A DNA stretch of 64,000 bases from Drosophila miranda (Eukaryota > Arthropoda > Insecta > Diptera > Drosophilidae). Below the pieces are notes generated by a model that saw only the letters and a program-made list of their open reading frames with translations, was not told the origin of the DNA and searched no databases. Each line of letters begins with the position of its first letter. The stretch's first letter is position 1. The stretch is from assembly GCF_003369915.1 (NCBI RefSeq), contig NC_046677.1, positions 12,214,001-12,278,000 of the forward strand. The letters run 5' to 3'. Of the stretch, positions 62,636-64,000 are shown piece after piece. Position numbers and translations under genes: made by a program.

Positions 62636-64000
62636 TTTCGAGCAGCACCTTTGCCTTCCTTCGAACTCTTTCACACACAGTGAAAACCCGTTTTGATGGA
62701 TTACTTCGCTCTACTCTTTTTTAATCGCTATTTGACTATTTCTGTGCGGCTGATTTAACACAATAATCTTGTTGTCTCCGTTGTTTCTCCTTTTTTTGCG
62801 TAATTTTTCAAACCGGCTTCACTTTTATTTCTACACGAGTGTATTTTTTACAGTTTCTCTGTTGCTTTTGGTTTTTCTCGGTTAACTGCAATTGTTGATG
62901 CAATTGCTCATAGATTCAAACACACGCACACAACTACACACAGATAGAGAGAGAGAGAGAGACACGCGAGACGGAGACGGAGACGAACTATTTGCCAAAC
63001 TTCTGCGCAAAAAAGTCTGCAAGCAAAATGCTGTGTGTTGACGACGCGTCGGTTGCAAATCTTGAAATGAGCGCTGCACAAAACCCACGTTTATTTATAG
63101 TTTCCGACCTGCCCGATTTTTGGGATTTTTTGCTCCAAAGTTTTTCCATGCTGCTGCCGAAACCGAATCCGAAGCCGAAGCCGACAGCGGCAATAACACC
63201 AACAAGCATCCGAAAGCTAATTCGTACAGGCAAAAGCTTATCTTACCGAAAGCTTTTTGAGAGAACGATCGTGACTACAGTTGGGGAGTCACTGATCAGC
63301 CAGTTATGATCATGAGTAACGTAACAGGTAACCAAAATAACATACGATAATTATAATGATTTAATTGGAAATTTCATATAAAACCACCGAATACATAACA
63401 CATACAGAAGTACATGTACGGGATAGTCCTGCTTTGATAACATTCCAACGAATTACTGATCGTTCAACCAAGTCGATTTGCCTTATTTAAGCCAAATTTA
63501 CTGTAGGGTCAAAATAAATATAATAAATATATTTATCCCTTGAAATTGGAAAATCCACATATAAATTTCGAAATCGCATTAAAACATACATTCCCGTTTT
63601 ATTGAAATGTTATTTAGTCCCTACGCAATAAAATAATTTAATTATACCCCAACAAAAATTGCTTCATTTAAATTTTTGAGTATAAAGTTGAATAAAGTTA
63701 ACAATAATATTCGATTTCCTAAGTTATATTCTGTATGTGTCTTCAGCCGCATTCCCACACGAACCACATCAGCATCCATCTATCGATTGCACCCACAAAT
63801 CTGTCAGAGGAACAATGAGGAAACTGTCAGGCCCGGTTGCCTCACAACTCTTTCCCATCCCTGTTTTCAGATCAAGCTGCAGGGCACGTCTGCAGTTTGA
63901 GAGGGACTGCGGGGTGTGAGGCCATACAGGGCATTGTCTGGCAACCTTTTCTACGAGTTACGGGGTGGGTGTTATTCATGAGAAATGTGGGTCAGTTATA
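62636..64000. other. Upstream region of the JHBP-like gene, no gene seen
   Basis: A short (GA)n run lies at about 62946-62984. Frames near 62992-63309 and 63676-63919 are short, low-complexity and without domains. The first few hundred bases presumably carry the promoter and 5' UTR of the JHBP-like gene. The rest is AT-rich DNA running off the window. Confidence 0.5.

Overview
This is a stretch of insect nuclear DNA, almost certainly from the genus Drosophila. The evidence is short GT-AG introns, fly-type gene families (CAD/DREP nuclease, clip-domain serine protease, juvenile-hormone-binding-like protein, fibrinogen-related protein, NAA20-like acetyltransferases, a DUF4729-like protein), long CAG/polyQ exons, a P transposable element, Helitron fragments and a mini-me/DINE-1-like repeat. 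Frequent ATACTCGTAT-like words and a P element suggest the obscura group, but that is an impression and not a demonstration. Gene symbols are given only where the family is clear.

Layout. 1-2770 is noncoding. 2770-7740 is a scrambled Helitron region: pieces of a PIF1-type helicase mixed with tandem repeats of about 84, 103-123 and 390 bp. 8255-11743 is the most unusual part. Non-P tandem repeats (three units of 852 bp) lie between two copies of a short P-element derivative. The whole 3,473-bp block ends in P-type terminal inverted repeats and is flanked by a perfect 8-bp target duplication. 11744-15092 is noncoding with small repeats. 15101-15713 is a hAT remnant with a perfect 8-bp target duplication, and it sits about 110 bp upstream of a three-exon DREP-4/CAD nuclease gene (15832-17606, + strand).

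20965-35913 (- strand) is one very large gene. I resolve ten exons whose phases all agree, giving about 2,508 residues. The protein is disordered, with proline-rich, glutamine-rich and acidic regions, ZASP-like SRSFKILQ motifs, and a series of about ten FW-containing acidic motifs. It is probably cytoskeletal. 37786-38572 (+) is a two-exon DUF4729-like gene. 38573-44925 has no gene that I can support. 44926-46736 holds two intronless, convergent NAA20-like acetyltransferase genes. 47061-52486 (-) is a five-exon secreted clip-domain trypsin-like protease. 54329-55120 is a decayed non-LTR retrotransposon. 55478-56846 (-) is a secreted coiled-coil fibrinogen-domain protein. 58545-62635 (-) is a secreted JHBP/takeout-like protein with a 3-kb intron. 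The rest is noncoding.

The genes do not form one pathway. This is ordinary mixed gene content, with mobile DNA concentrated in the first 16 kb. Exon boundaries were placed by hand from GT/AG sites and reading-frame continuity, without transcript data.
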